Positions 8,411-17,272 are shown, counted from the stretch's first letter. The stretch is 64,000 bases of DNA from Brevibacillus_D fluminis_A (GCF_052072235.1 NZ_CM125436.1:5326001-5390000), one strand, 5' to 3'. Numbers and translations: made by a program. The notes: generated by a model not told the origin, from the sequence alone.

Positions 8411-9223
8411 ATGCTACTCGTCCGTGTACAACGCGGGGAGCAGATCGTCAAAGGCTACCTCGATGGCGAACAGCTCATTTTGGATAATGGTGAAATCATC
8501 AACGCTGCCGATGCGCAGTTCCTGGCTCCGGCAGAACCGACCAAAATCATCGCGATGCACCTGAATTTTCCCAGCCGGATCGAAGCGTTCGGCATCAAAG
8601 ACCCGCGTTGGCCGTCTTATTTCATGAAACCGCCTTCTTCACTCGCCGGCCACCGGGCCCAGGTCGCACGGCCGCGAAATACGCAATATTTGAACTATGA
8701 AGGTGAAATCGCGCTGGTGATCGGCAAAAAAGCCAAAAACGTTTCGCGCGAAGCAGCCTGGGACTATATCGCCGGCTACAGCCCGGTCATCGACTACGGC
8801 CTGCACGATTTCCGCACATCCGATGCCGGCTCCATGCTGCGTGTCAAAGGGCAGGATGGCTTTTGCCCGATCGGCCCTGCGCTGATTCCCGCCCATCAGG
8901 TGGACCCGCACACCCTCGTGCTGCGCACCTATGTGAACGGCAAAGTCGTCCAGGAAGACCATACCCGCACGCTGAAATTTCCGTTCGACTATATCGTCGC
9001 CGACCTATCCCGCCTGATCACGCTGGAACCCGGCGATATCATTCTGACCGGCACGCCAGCCAATTCCCGTCCGGTCCAGCCCGGCGATGTCGTCGAGGTC
9101 GAAATCGAAGGCTATCCCCGCCTGACGACGACCATCGTCGAAAGCGAGGTTGATTTCGCCGATTTCGGTGCCCAGCCCGAGGATTCGGACAACGCCCGCA
9201 ACACCGCTTTTGAAATCGAGTAA
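8411..9223 (+). CDS. Fumarylacetoacetate hydrolase-family enzyme (HpaG-like isomerase/decarboxylase)
   Basis: A 270-aa FAH-fold protein. The metal-binding pattern is visible in YEGEIALVIGK (about residues 97-107) and the downstream Asp of VIDYGLHDF; GDIILTGTPAN is the C-terminal signature. In the homoprotocatechuate pathway this family (HpaG) decarboxylates and isomerises the product of HpaE. The ATG follows GGGAGGAATCGTC, 23 bp after the decarboxylase, so the two genes are cotranscribed. A strong terminator follows. The family call is firm; the exact step is inferred. Confidence 0.85.
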   Translation: MLLVRVQRGEQIVKGYLDGEQLILDNGEIINAADAQFLAPAEPTKIIAMHLNFPSRIEAFGIKDPRWPSYFMKPPSSLAGHRAQVARPRNTQYLNYEGEIALVIGKKAKNVSREAAWDYIAGYSPVIDYGLHDFRTSDAGSMLRVKGQDGFCPIGPALIPAHQVDPHTLVLRTYVNGKVVQEDHTRTLKFPFDYIVADLSRLITLEPGDIILTGTPANSRPVQPGDVVEVEIEGYPRLTTTIVESEVDFADFGAQPEDSDNARNTAFEIE

Positions 9224-9282
9224 CCAAACAGCCAAAAGGTCTGCCAGTCGATTGCACTTGGCAGACCTTTTGGCTGTTTTGG
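9224..9282 (+). terminator. Strong terminator of the decarboxylase/FAH operon
   Basis: A 23-bp nearly perfect hairpin (CCAAACAGCCAAAAGGTCTG pairing with CAGACCTTTTGGCTGTTTTG) starts one base after the FAH stop. The AAAAGG/CCTTTT blocks lie inside the stem. It can also serve the MFS remnant on the other strand. Confidence 0.8.
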
Positions 9283-9291
9283 CAGGCATCT

Positions 9292-9490
9292 TCAGGCTGA
9301 ATTCCGCCCCGCGCGGTTCTCCTGCACACTCCCGCGAAGTTCATCGCTGCGCGCGCCCGGTCGCTTTTCGGCTGTCCGGTAAAAAAAAGCCAGAGAAGCT
9401 GCGATCAGGACAGCGGCAAGCAAAAACGCGCACGCGTAGCCCCAATAGTGCCCGTAGCTGGCCACAAGCTGCATGGTTGGAGCCGCATGC
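9292..9490 (-). pseudogene. C-terminal remnant of an MFS transporter
   Basis: On the minus strand a frame reads ASYGHYWGYACAFLLAAVLI and then FFYRTAEKRPGARSDEL before a stop at 9292. This looks like the last helix and basic tail of a major facilitator protein. The rest of that protein is missing: its 5' side is replaced by the HxlR gene on the opposite strand. I infer an old deletion. Confidence is moderate because one helix and its tail are limited evidence. Confidence 0.4.
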
Positions 9491-9843
9491 AAAAAAAGAA
9501 ATACTATTGCCCTGTCGAGGTCACCGTCGACGCGATGGGGGGAAAGTGGAAATCCCGCCTCATGTGGCATCTCGGCCACAAGCCATACCGTTATGGCGAA
9601 CTCAAACGGCTGATCCCCGAGATCACCGGCAAGATGCTGGCACAAGCGCTTCGCGAGCTGGAAGCCGACGGTCTGATCAAGCGAACCGAACAGAGCGGAA
9701 AAATCGTCACGGTCGAATACAGCTTGACCTCGTACGGCTCCAGCCTTACCCCGATTCTGCAGCTTATGAGCGAATGGGGTCGTGCGCATTTGCGGCAGCT
9801 TCAGGAAGATGCCCAAGCGCAAGCGGGTACTACCCCTTCGTGA
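9487..9843 (+). CDS. HxlR-family transcriptional regulator
   Basis: A 118-aa winged-helix protein of the HxlR type. Family hallmarks are CPVEVTVDAMGGKWKSRLMW at residues 8-27, the RYGELKRLIPEITGKMLAQA recognition region, and the wing ELEADGLIKRTEQSGKIVTV. I place the start at ATG 9487 (MQKKKYYC) with TTGGAG upstream; a GTG at 9448 would add 13 residues. Such proteins often sense oxidised or electrophilic compounds. A divergent neighbour is not evident, since what lies next to it are gene remnants, so its target is unknown. Confidence 0.85.
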   Translation: MQKKKYYCPVEVTVDAMGGKWKSRLMWHLGHKPYRYGELKRLIPEITGKMLAQALRELEADGLIKRTEQSGKIVTVEYSLTSYGSSLTPILQLMSEWGRAHLRQLQEDAQAQAGTTPS

Positions 9844-9870
9844 CACGCTTCCCTCACATGCAGCCTAAAA

Positions 9871-9896
9871 AAAAACACCCGCACCCGGGTGTTTTT
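9871..9896. terminator. Terminator between HxlR gene and Opp remnant
   Basis: AAAACACCCG pairs with CGGGTGTTTT around a tiny loop, with A and T tracts on both sides. It follows the HxlR stop by about 27 bp and lies just after the stop of the ABC ATPase remnant on the other strand. Confidence 0.75.
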
Positions 9897-9900
9897 GTCA

Positions 9901-10150
9901 TTACGAATACAAGTGGCAAGACACGAAATGCTGCGGCGCGGCCTCCTGCTTCACGGGGGCCTCGCGCTTGCAGCGGTCCATTACAAACGGGCATCTCGTA
10001 TGAAAAATACACCCGGATGGCGGGTTCATCGGCGAAAGGATCTCCCCCCGCAGCATGATCCGCTCCCGTTTTTGCAGCGGATTGGGCAGCGGCACGGCTG
10101 GTTGCGATGCCTGCTGGTGATCGGGGTGAACGGCATCGTTCATCCCGGTC
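9901..10150 (-). pseudogene. C-terminal remnant of an oligopeptide ABC transporter ATPase (OppD/OppF type)
   Basis: The minus strand encodes the well-known tail of Opp/Dpp ATPases: PLQKRERIMLRGEILSPMNP followed by PSGCIFHTRCPFVMDRC. This C-terminal Cys-containing element follows the nucleotide-binding domain, which is absent. The upstream part breaks down into out-of-frame sequence near 10150. No permease or binding protein genes are nearby, so this is a stranded 3' fragment. Confidence 0.72.
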
Positions 10151-10220
10151 ACCCGTCATCCGAATCGTCTTGCGGTGTATGGTATTCGCCTCGGGCAGAC
10201 CTACTCCTGTCGGTCGCGGA

Positions 10221-11243
10221 TCACGTTTGCGGCATGGTCAACACGATCTTGCCGAATTGCGAGGCCTGCCTCATGCTCGCGAACGCATCCGCAAACTCCT
10301 CCAGCGGGCGGATTTCCGACACGATCGGCACGATCTTTTTCTCATGCACGAAACGCAGCACCGCCTCAAACTCACCATGCGTATGCATCGCCGATCCGAT
10401 CAGCGCGAGCTGCCTGAACATAAGCTGGTCCACATCAAAGGACTCCACCGGTTTGCCGATATAGGAGAATTGCACGATTCTGCCTTTTTTCGCAGCTGCT
10501 TGGATGCTGTTGGACAATACGTCGCCAGTGCTCGCCACAATCACGTCCGCGCCTTTGCCGCCCGTAAGCTCCTTGGTGCGGGCAGCAACATCCTCTTCTT
10601 TATAATGAATCCCCGCATACGCCCCCATGTTGATGGCTTTTTGCAATTTGTCCGCCGAGCCTGACGTAACGATGACCCTCGCTCCCATGCCCACGGCAAT
10701 TTGCAAGCAAGCCAGCGCAACGCCCCCGCCAATCCCCTGGATGAGCACGGTATCGCCTGGCGTCAAGCGCGCCTGCGTGATGAGGGCACGCCACGCTGTG
10801 CCAAATGCCATCGGCAGTGCCGCAGCTTGGGTCATGGTGAGATGATCCGGCTTGGGTACCACATTGCGCGCCGGAACTTTGATGTATTCCGCAAACGTGC
10901 CGCCCCAGATCCGTCCGCCCAAAAGACTCTCGTTCTCACAAAGCGAATGCTCCCCCGCCAAACAAGCAGGGCACGTTAGACATGCAACCATCGCGTTGAG
11001 AATCACCTCATCCCCTGGGCTCCATCCGGTCACGCCTTCTCCTATTTTCTCCACCACGCCGGCCCCGTCCGATCCATAAACGAAGGAAACCTTGTTCTTC
11101 GGATTGGTGATATTGATGTCCCGGTGATTGAGCGCGGCAGCATGAAGACGAATCAATACTTCCCCTGCGTCCGGCTGCGGTTTTTCCCACTCATGGAAAA
11201 GGGCTGGCGCTACCTGGTTCACATCGAATGCCACTGCTTTCAT
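10221..11243 (-). CDS. Zinc-type alcohol dehydrogenase / quinone oxidoreductase
   Basis: A 340-aa medium-chain dehydrogenase/reductase. The GroES-like N-terminal domain has YGSDGAGVVEKIGEGV and the structural zinc cluster CLTCPACLAGEHSLC. The Rossmann half has a glycine-rich stretch, VLIQGIGGGVALACLQIAVG. It reduces or oxidises an alcohol/carbonyl with NAD(P)H. I chose ATG 11243 (MKAVAFDVNQ), preceded by GGGAGATGATCGC, over an upstream start at 11300 that would run through the operator. It is divergent from an ArsR-type regulator across a shared palindrome, which suggests direct control. The substrate is unknown. Confidence 0.88.
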   Translation of the reverse strand: MKAVAFDVNQVAPALFHEWEKPQPDAGEVLIRLHAAALNHRDINITNPKNKVSFVYGSDGAGVVEKIGEGVTGWSPGDEVILNAMVACLTCPACLAGEHSLCENESLLGGRIWGGTFAEYIKVPARNVVPKPDHLTMTQAAALPMAFGTAWRALITQARLTPGDTVLIQGIGGGVALACLQIAVGMGARVIVTSGSADKLQKAINMGAYAGIHYKEEDVAARTKELTGGKGADVIVASTGDVLSNSIQAAAKKGRIVQFSYIGKPVESFDVDQLMFRQLALIGSAMHTHGEFEAVLRFVHEKKIVPIVSEIRPLEEFADAFASMRQASQFGKIVLTMPQT

Positions 11244-11290
11244 GCGATCATCTCCCATTGTCATACGGTTAAAAACAAACTCTGTTATCA

Positions 11291-11306
11291 TTCGGTACAC
11301 ACCGAA
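11291..11306. promoter_or_regulatory. Palindromic operator in the divergent adh/regulator promoter
   Basis: TTCGGTACACACCGAA is a 6-bp inverted repeat around ACAC. Extra half-sites ACCGAA (plus 11330) and TTCGGT (11461, near the ribosome site of the regulator) lie in the same intergenic region. This is the likely binding site of the ArsR-type protein encoded at 11481. Confidence 0.6.
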
Positions 11307-11480
11307 CGTTTTAATAATTCAAATCATAACCGAACAAAAAGAGTTTGTCATCCATATTTTTGCAGTTTCTTTTTCGCCATTCTCTTTGCCCGCACGCTCT
11401 CCCTCAACCAACCAGGTACAATTTTGTGCCCCACTGCTTTATAATTAAAAAACAATTTCATTCGGTAGGGAGCGAATAGA

Positions 11481-12386
11481 ATGGCATATTCTGTTGAGAT
11501 AGGATTTGCGCCCGCAAACGAGCTGTTCATCAGCTTGTACGCTTTTTTATGCAAAAAAATCCAAAAGCGGCTGGACCTTGGAACGGAGTGGGTAACAGTG
11601 ACGAAAGCGCAGCTCCCTGTGGATTTTGCCGCCCGGCTGGAGCAGGTCGCTCTGCATACCTTTTGGCATCCGCTTTCCATCCTGATCCTCCAGTCTCCAC
11701 ACAAGCAGACGACTGCTGACTTTCTCGACTGGTTTGCGGATTTGTCCGTCGGTGAGATGTATGAGCGGCTTGTCCCGTATGTCAGCACGTTTTCCGTCAA
11801 TTTACACCTGATCCGGGAGCAGATGCTCGAATTGCTCGCCCAATGGGATGAATGCTATTTCCGCCATCTCGACCCGCGGATCATGGAAAACCTCCAGAAC
11901 AACCAGCAAAAATGGGCAAAGATTCGCTATGATGATGCTGTCGCGTTCAGCGGCGAGGTGACCAACGGATGTCGCTTCGAGCCAAAGGAAGGACTGCAGC
12001 AACTGTTCCTGATCCCTCAGCATCACTATAGCCCGTTCAATCTCATCCATCACTTCGGCGCAAGCACAATCTGCATGTACGCCGTCGATGCCCTTCCGCT
12101 CGCCGAGGACGAACCGCCCATGCAGATCGCGCGCTTCACTCGCTGCATCGCCGACCGAAGCAGAATGAAGATCATGCGCTATTTGAAAGAGCAGCCGCGA
12201 ACGTTGAATGAGATCACCGCCTATACCGGTTTGGCGAAAAGCACCGTGCATGACCACGTCACCACGCTTCGTTCCGCCGGGCTTGTAATGAACCATACGG
12301 TCGGGGAGACTGCGGCCTTCTACAGCTTGCGGCCGCACGCCTTTCGCATGCTGAGCGGGCAAGTGGAGCAGTTTCTCGGCCTGTAA
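11481..12386 (+). CDS. ArsR-type winged-helix regulator with long N-terminal domain
   Basis: A 301-aa protein. The first 210 residues are an unidentified domain without membrane segments. Residues 220-285 form an ArsR-like winged helix (CIADRSRMKIMRYLKEQPRT, then LAKSTVHDHVTTLRSAGLV). This layout is known for DUF5937-like ArsR regulators in Bacillales. No CXC metal site is seen, so it probably senses an organic ligand. It starts at ATG 11481 after GGGAGCGAATAGA and is divergent from the alcohol dehydrogenase; the palindrome between them supports a local regulator role. Confidence 0.8.
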   Translation: MAYSVEIGFAPANELFISLYAFLCKKIQKRLDLGTEWVTVTKAQLPVDFAARLEQVALHTFWHPLSILILQSPHKQTTADFLDWFADLSVGEMYERLVPYVSTFSVNLHLIREQMLELLAQWDECYFRHLDPRIMENLQNNQQKWAKIRYDDAVAFSGEVTNGCRFEPKEGLQQLFLIPQHHYSPFNLIHHFGASTICMYAVDALPLAEDEPPMQIARFTRCIADRSRMKIMRYLKEQPRTLNEITAYTGLAKSTVHDHVTTLRSAGLVMNHTVGETAAFYSLRPHAFRMLSGQVEQFLGL

Positions 12387-12401
12387 TAAGCCTCCAGCAA
12401 A

Positions 12402-12450
12402 AAAAAGCAAGGCAGCTCGTGGCTCCATCCCACAATCCGCCTTGCTTTTT
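12402..12450. terminator. Bidirectional terminator between regulator and YcdB/C-like gene
   Basis: AAAAAGCAAGGC (12402-12413) pairs exactly with GCCTTGCTTTTT (12439-12450). It lies 16 bp past the regulator stop and 17 bp past the stop of the convergent gene, so it serves both. Confidence 0.8.
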
Positions 12451-12466
12451 GCTTCTACTCAATGGA

Positions 12467-14017
12467 TCACAGCTTTTCCCGTAATTGCATCGATGTTGAT
12501 GTAACGGTATTAGCCAGCAAACTTGCCGCCTCTTCTTTCGTTTTGACCATGACCGGCTGATTGGCTTTGCCAGCATTGAGCGTGATCGGCTCATGCGTGC
12601 CTCGGCGGTCGTAATCCATTCCGTTGTTGCCGGTGCCATAGTGAATTTTGCCGGTTACGGCATCGATGTACCAATAGAGGGAACGGCTAACCCCTATTTG
12701 CAAGTGAGCAACTGTGGGCGTGTAGTCAAGCATCGGCCGTACTTCCGGCTTCCCGCCTGCCTGCGGATAGCGCTTGATGACCGCTTGCTCGATGTAGCGC
12801 AGCTTCATGTTTTTCGCCAATACGCCTTCCGCGCTCTGTCTGGAAACCGCGCTGGACGGGTCCGGCAGCAAAGCGGGATCATGTGCAACGTCGCTGCGGC
12901 TGTACTGACGAATGCGCCCGCTTCGATCTACAGCCACATACAGATTATCTTCCAGCACGGGGATGTCGTTGTAATAGCGCATGTAGGTGGGAATAGCGGC
13001 ATTCCCAGTTTCCCGATACTGGTTCCGCTCTTTGCCGAGCATGCTTTGCAGGAATTGGTCTGCTTTCTCGACGGCTGCCGTTTTTGGCGCCCATGCGACA
13101 GGTTCCTCCCGGCCGCCTGCGCTCTCCACCGCGTAATCGGTCACTGCATCGCCTTGCCCCGTCATGCTGATCAGTGCCTGATTCCCTTCCTTGTCTGCAT
13201 TCGTCAGGAGGAACGAATAGCCTGACGAATGAAACCCCTTGTTGGATAGCACGGCATCTGGATTCAATTCGGGCAGCGCCTCTTTCAGCCTGGTAAAAGT
13301 CGCTTGCTCGGCTGCATTCACTTTGCCGTACGAAACGACTTTGCCGGCGCCATCGACCCAAATCACCACATCGGAAAAAGGTACGGCCTCCCCATTTTTC
13401 ATCTGTTTGTACATGACTGCGATCGCCGGCACATCCAAATCGAGGTAACCGCTGCGCGGCCGGGCGATCTCCCCTGCGGCCACCTGCTTGTACTGTGCGC
13501 TTCTTTCGCCGAGCATCGCCTGCAGGAACTGCTCCGCCTTCTCCTTCGCCACGTGTGCGGGCGGCTGCTTCTGCGCTCCATCTCCCGTCGACCACTTGAA
13601 CACCTCAAGTTGACCCGTCTGCTTGTTGACGGCAATGTTCGCGTACACACCATCTTTTTCCCGCAAAAATGACGTAATCATCCCAGCCGTGCTTCCCGTC
13701 ATCTCCAGCTTGTAGCCGCTAAGCTCGGGAATCGCCTTTTGTAGCGGCTGCAAAGCTGTTTGCATGATCGCCTTGCTCTTTTGGTCCGATAGCGCAGCCG
13801 CCGATTGCTTGACTTGATTCTGGAGCTTGGATGGATCGGGATTCCAAACCGCAAGCGCAGTCGCCAGACAAGCGACCGCCGTCGCTGCCGCGCACAGCTT
13901 CCGGTAGCCGCCCCTTCTTCCTTTACCAGCCCGATCGCGGATTTTTTGCGCCAATTCTGGCGTGAACTGCACTTCTTGCGCCACAGATGTGCACGCACAT
14001 CCCGCTTTCCGGCACAA
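12467..14017 (-). CDS. Membrane-anchored YcdB/YcdC (PepSY-like) repeat protein
   Basis: A 516-aa protein with a single membrane segment near residues 42-57 (LCAAATAVACLATALAVW) and a large extracellular part. Tandem units are visible: KEKAEQFLQAMLGERSAQYK, then VEKADQFLQSMLGKERNQYR, and a C-terminal VTGKIHYGTG with a final KTKEEAASLLAN. This resembles YcdB/YcdC-PepSY proteins that Bacillales place at the envelope. The N terminus is uncertain: the frame opens with a TTG at 14017 lacking a ribosome site, so the gene may be 5'-truncated or start at a GTG near VQFTPELAQK. The function is unknown. Confidence 0.65.
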   Translation of the reverse strand: MCRKAGCACTSVAQEVQFTPELAQKIRDRAGKGRRGGYRKLCAAATAVACLATALAVWNPDPSKLQNQVKQSAAALSDQKSKAIMQTALQPLQKAIPELSGYKLEMTGSTAGMITSFLREKDGVYANIAVNKQTGQLEVFKWSTGDGAQKQPPAHVAKEKAEQFLQAMLGERSAQYKQVAAGEIARPRSGYLDLDVPAIAVMYKQMKNGEAVPFSDVVIWVDGAGKVVSYGKVNAAEQATFTRLKEALPELNPDAVLSNKGFHSSGYSFLLTNADKEGNQALISMTGQGDAVTDYAVESAGGREEPVAWAPKTAAVEKADQFLQSMLGKERNQYRETGNAAIPTYMRYYNDIPVLEDNLYVAVDRSGRIRQYSRSDVAHDPALLPDPSSAVSRQSAEGVLAKNMKLRYIEQAVIKRYPQAGGKPEVRPMLDYTPTVAHLQIGVSRSLYWYIDAVTGKIHYGTGNNGMDYDRRGTHEPITLNAGKANQPVMVKTKEEAASLLANTVTSTSMQLREKL

Positions 14018-14205
14018 CCGAAACGCGATCGAAAAAGCCTGTGCTGTTTACAGAGGCTCTGATCGTCGGCTTGCCTTTTTTCATGAATGTGTACATATAA
14101 AAGTCGCTGGCTTCCTCTCATTTGATCCACCAAACCGACTTTCATGACACCGCTGTGCCGGAAAGTTGGAAAAAAGGAGGTTCCTCCCTTGTTGGCGATG
14201 TAGCG

Positions 14206-14367
14206 GTCACCGGCATACACCGGCTCGAATTGACTGTCATGACGCATAATGAGGCGGGAAGTACGCTGTACAAAAAAGCGGGATTCGCAATCGAGGGAAC
14301 CAAGCGCCATTCACTATTGGTGGACGGGCAATTTATCGATGAATACCATATGGCAAAACTGTTCTAG
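14206..14367 (+). pseudogene. C-terminal fragment of a GNAT acetyltransferase
   Basis: The frame ending at 14367 reads GIHRLELTVMTHNEAGSTLY and then KKAGFAIEGTKRHSLLVDG before DEYHMAKLF. This is the last third of a GCN5-related acetyltransferase (beta-5 onward). The acetyl-CoA loop R/QxxGxG/A and everything before it are missing; upstream DNA has no homologous frame. It is an orphan 3' fragment, not a working enzyme. Confidence 0.7.
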
Positions 14368-14466
14368 CGAGAATAAAATCCCCCTCACTCGACCCGCCCC
14401 CCTCTTCTTGCAAAAGAGAGAGTCAGATCAGCCCGGGGGATTTCAAGATTTTTGGCAAACCTCTGG

Positions 14467-15738
14467 CTACATCGCGATTCCGCCGCTTACCTGTTCCTGC
14501 TCTTTTTTCTCCAGCTTGGTGAACAATCCGGAAAACAGCACGATCGCGATGACCCCGGACAGGAAAAACAGACCGCTCATCACATAGGAGGACACAAAGG
14601 AACCGAGTGTGACGGATAGGGATGCCATGATCATCTTCAGCTTGAACGATGTGCCGAGAACCGCCATGTACGTGCTGCGCTTATCATCCGGTATCAGCTT
14701 CGGCGTCGTGCTCTGCATCACCGGCACCCAAATCAGCTCGCCGATTGTCGCTACTGCGGTGAACAGAATCAGCAGCCACGGCTGGTTCGTGAACGAAACG
14801 ATCGAATACCCGGCGGCATAGAGCAAAATTCCGGCCACCAGCGCGAATCGCTGCGAAAGCATCTTGATCACATGGACGGCAACCAGCCCCAGCAAAACGA
14901 CGATGAACGTATTGGTAGCCGTGAGCAGCCCGTACATTCTCACCCCGTCCGCCTGCAGGCTGAAGCCAGCGAATGAAAACAACTGCTGCGGGTGAAACTC
15001 CTGAATCAGCCGCACGCTCGTATACTGCCCGGCCATGTTCTCAATCGCTCCGTTTAAGAGACCTGCCAGCAAAAACAGCATGAACAGCTTGTCGGTAACC
15101 ACCGATTTGTAAGCGGAAATGATAGATAATAGCGGATTTTTTTCAGACTGCTCCCGCTTTTCGGGAACATACGTCTCCTGGATAAAAAAGTAGATGAGAG
15201 CAAGCGAAAGCAAGGAAGCACAGGTAGCGCCCAAAAAGATTTCGAACCGATGCGTCTGGAAAAAGAACCCGCCAACCAAGCTGCCGACCAGCACAGAAAC
15301 GTTCCATGCCCAGTAGCCAAACCCGTAAATCAACGGACGGTTCGCTTCCGTGGAACAGTCGATCAGCATCGCCTCTTGCGCCGGAGACGACAGCCCCCAG
15401 AAGATGCTGAGCAGCATCGCCATCGCAAACGTGACCCACGTGGAATCAAACCACGGCGAATTGGCAAGGGCGGTAATACCGAACGCGGCAAACCGCAAAA
15501 ACTCCGAGAACAAAATCACCTTCCGCCGCCCAACCTTGTCAGCCAGCGTCCCTCCATAAAATTCAGCGACGACCCCGACAAGCACATTCACCATCAAAAG
15601 GATTCCGGTAAGCGCAGCCCCCATCCGTTGGGCAAAATAAATCGTCATGAACGGATAAATCATATTCCCGAGAATGTTGGCGACAAACATCTCCACAAAC
15701 CGGATTTTTATATTCGGATGCAAATCCCTGAAGCGCAT
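14467..15738 (-). CDS. MFS multidrug/efflux-type transporter
   Basis: A 423-aa major facilitator with 12 predicted helices and both halves intact. The loop 2-3 signature is GGTLADKVGRRKVILFSE (about residues 61-78). A long hydrophilic central loop (ETYVPEKREQSEKNPL) separates the halves. The C-terminal tail is charged (LEKKEQEQ). The ATG follows AGAAGGAGCAGATAT. It resembles Bacillus YttB/YfmI-like drug or metabolite exporters. It appears monocistronic, with no linked regulator, and the substrate cannot be told. Confidence 0.88.
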   Translation of the reverse strand: MRFRDLHPNIKIRFVEMFVANILGNMIYPFMTIYFAQRMGAALTGILLMVNVLVGVVAEFYGGTLADKVGRRKVILFSEFLRFAAFGITALANSPWFDSTWVTFAMAMLLSIFWGLSSPAQEAMLIDCSTEANRPLIYGFGYWAWNVSVLVGSLVGGFFFQTHRFEIFLGATCASLLSLALIYFFIQETYVPEKREQSEKNPLLSIISAYKSVVTDKLFMLFLLAGLLNGAIENMAGQYTSVRLIQEFHPQQLFSFAGFSLQADGVRMYGLLTATNTFIVVLLGLVAVHVIKMLSQRFALVAGILLYAAGYSIVSFTNQPWLLILFTAVATIGELIWVPVMQSTTPKLIPDDKRSTYMAVLGTSFKLKMIMASLSVTLGSFVSSYVMSGLFFLSGVIAIVLFSGLFTKLEKKEQEQVSGGIAM

Positions 15739-16002
15739 ATATCTGCTCCTTCTCAGTGGTGATAAGAACCAATATATGACAAAAGTAAAATGAATTCAAT
15801 CAATAAATAAAATTTTAAAAAGTTGGAATGTGCTGCTAGTCCCTTTCATAGAATCATTCGTTTGCCCCTGGAAGAATGTTCGCTTGTTGACAGCGCTTTC
15901 TTCCCTCACTAACATAGAATCGTATGGACCCATTCAGCCCACCCATTACCATCTGCCGGACTCTGCAAGGAGATGAAGCAAAGGCAGCGAAGGAGAATGC
16001 AC
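15739..16002. other. Intergenic region between divergent MFS and DUF488 genes
   Basis: About 260 bp, AT-rich on the MFS side. It must contain both promoters, but I see no convincing -35/-10 pair or palindrome. No open frame worth noting. Confidence 0.4.
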
Positions 16003-16437
16003 ATGCAAGCCACAACCATCGGTTTTTCCAAAAAATCGCTGCGCACCTTTGCGTCAGCCCTGCAAGACAACAACGTCGGACGCCTGATCGACGTACGTTT
16101 GCATAACACCTCCCAATTGGCCGGCTTCACCAAGAAGGACGACCTCGAATACATCCTGGAACTGCTGAATATCGAATACCGCCACGAGCTGTCGCTAGCG
16201 CCAACGGAAAGCTTGATGAAAGCCGTGAAGCAAAAAGAGATTGCGTGGAGCGAGTTTGAGAAGACGTTCCTCGGTCTGCTGCAGGAGCGAAAAGTCGAGA
16301 CGCACATGCACGAATGGCTGGGCGACAAGGTCCCTTGCTTTTTATGCAGCGAAGAAAAACCGCACCATTGCCACCGCAAGCTGGTTGTGGAGTATTTGCG
16401 TGAGTTCGACCCGCGGATTGAGATTGTCCATTTATAA
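16003..16437 (+). CDS. DUF488 family protein
   Basis: A 144-aa cytosolic protein of the DUF488 family. It shows the family features TIGFSKKSLRTFASALQDNN, LIDVR, and the Cys/His-rich end CFLCSEEKPHHCHRKLVVEY. The family is widespread and its biochemical role is not settled; the conserved Cys and His residues suggest metal binding or nucleic-acid chemistry. I chose ATG 16003, eight bases after AAGGAG; an ATG at 15997 is too close to that site. It has its own hairpin terminator. Confidence 0.85.
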   Translation: MQATTIGFSKKSLRTFASALQDNNVGRLIDVRLHNTSQLAGFTKKDDLEYILELLNIEYRHELSLAPTESLMKAVKQKEIAWSEFEKTFLGLLQERKVETHMHEWLGDKVPCFLCSEEKPHHCHRKLVVEYLREFDPRIEIVHL

Positions 16438-16470
16438 ACGAAGGTTTGTTCAAGATCATTTGAAACACGA

Positions 16471-16500
16471 GCAACTGCCACTTCCCGTGCAGTTGCTTTT
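16471..16500 (+). terminator. Terminator of the DUF488 gene
   Basis: GCAACTGC pairs with GCAGTTGC around a 10-base loop, followed by TTTTGTTTGTTTT. It lies 34 bp past the stop. Confidence 0.75.
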
Positions 16501-16654
16501 GTTTGTTTTGGACGTAGCCTGCCGCTCTCTTCCATTCAAAAAAATTAGCAGGCAGCAGCCCTTGTGCATCTGTACATTTTCTCTTATGCAGCCCGTTGTC
16601 CAACACCCCCCTGCGTATTCTCGCATTACTAATCGAAGACAACCATGCAAAGGA

Positions 16655-16840
16655 GTGAGGCCAAACACCACACAGATCGCGAGCGGCGCCGGCAAAAGCA
16701 GCGCAGCCGGAAACAACGCAGCCATCGAAGCGTCACATACCGTGCAGCAACAGAGTGTCGGAGCGCAAGGAAAAGCAAGAAACGTCGGATTGAACGGAAA
16801 ACAGTCGCAACCCCGGACAAAATCTGCCCAATCATTGTGA
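16655..16840 (+). CDS. Possible small Gln/Ala/Ser-rich protein
   Basis: A 61-codon frame starting at a GTG reads RPNTTQIASGAGKSSAAGNN and ends QPRTKSAQSL. The composition (small and polar residues) looks protein-like and could be a spore-associated peptide. However, the GTG is almost on top of the only ribosome-like site (AAAGGA), and an overlapping Arg-rich frame exists. I cannot name it, and it may be a chance frame. Confidence 0.25.
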   Translation: MRPNTTQIASGAGKSSAAGNNAAIEASHTVQQQSVGAQGKARNVGLNGKQSQPRTKSAQSL

Positions 16841-16890
16841 TTCGATCGAACATACAATGGTCAAAGATCATGTAAAAGGAGTGATATTCA

Positions 16891-17196
16891 ATGGCATTTG
16901 GACCACCTTTTGGACCACCTCCAGGTCGACCGCCAGGATCACAACAGGTGCCGCCCCCGACATCTCCTCCCCCAACCTTCATCCCCATGCAACCTGCTCC
17001 CTTTCGAATTGATCCTGGAGCGATTTCGGGTTGTCTGTTTCGTTTTACCTATCTTTGGCTCGTAGATGGGGATCAATTCTGGTTTTTCCCTGTATTCGTA
17101 GGCGCCAGGTCCGTTGCAGGGTTTAGATGGACGGGAAGGTCGTGGAGATATACCGGATTTGATCTAAGGCTGATTCTTTCATTTACATGCTTTTAA
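16891..17196 (+). CDS. Small Pro-rich N-terminal, aromatic-rich protein
   Basis: A 101-aa protein with a Gly/Pro-rich head (FGPPFGPPPGRPPG), a linker, and a compact domain with IDPGAISGCLFRFTYLW, FPVFVGARSVAGFRW and a closing Cys. Similar short proteins are common in spore-forming Bacillales, often annotated only as hypothetical or transporter. There is no classical signal peptide. ATG 16891 follows AAAAGGAGTGATATTCA. The role may be spore or surface associated; that is a guess from family distribution and the nearby tgl. Confidence 0.75.
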   Translation: MAFGPPFGPPPGRPPGSQQVPPPTSPPPTFIPMQPAPFRIDPGAISGCLFRFTYLWLVDGDQFWFFPVFVGARSVAGFRWTGRSWRYTGFDLRLILSFTCF

Positions 17197-17272
17197 GCCA
17201 CTGCTCCATTTCCTTCCCCAACGATTCGATACACCGGATAGGCATACCTTGACCAAGGATTCACCCGATCAA

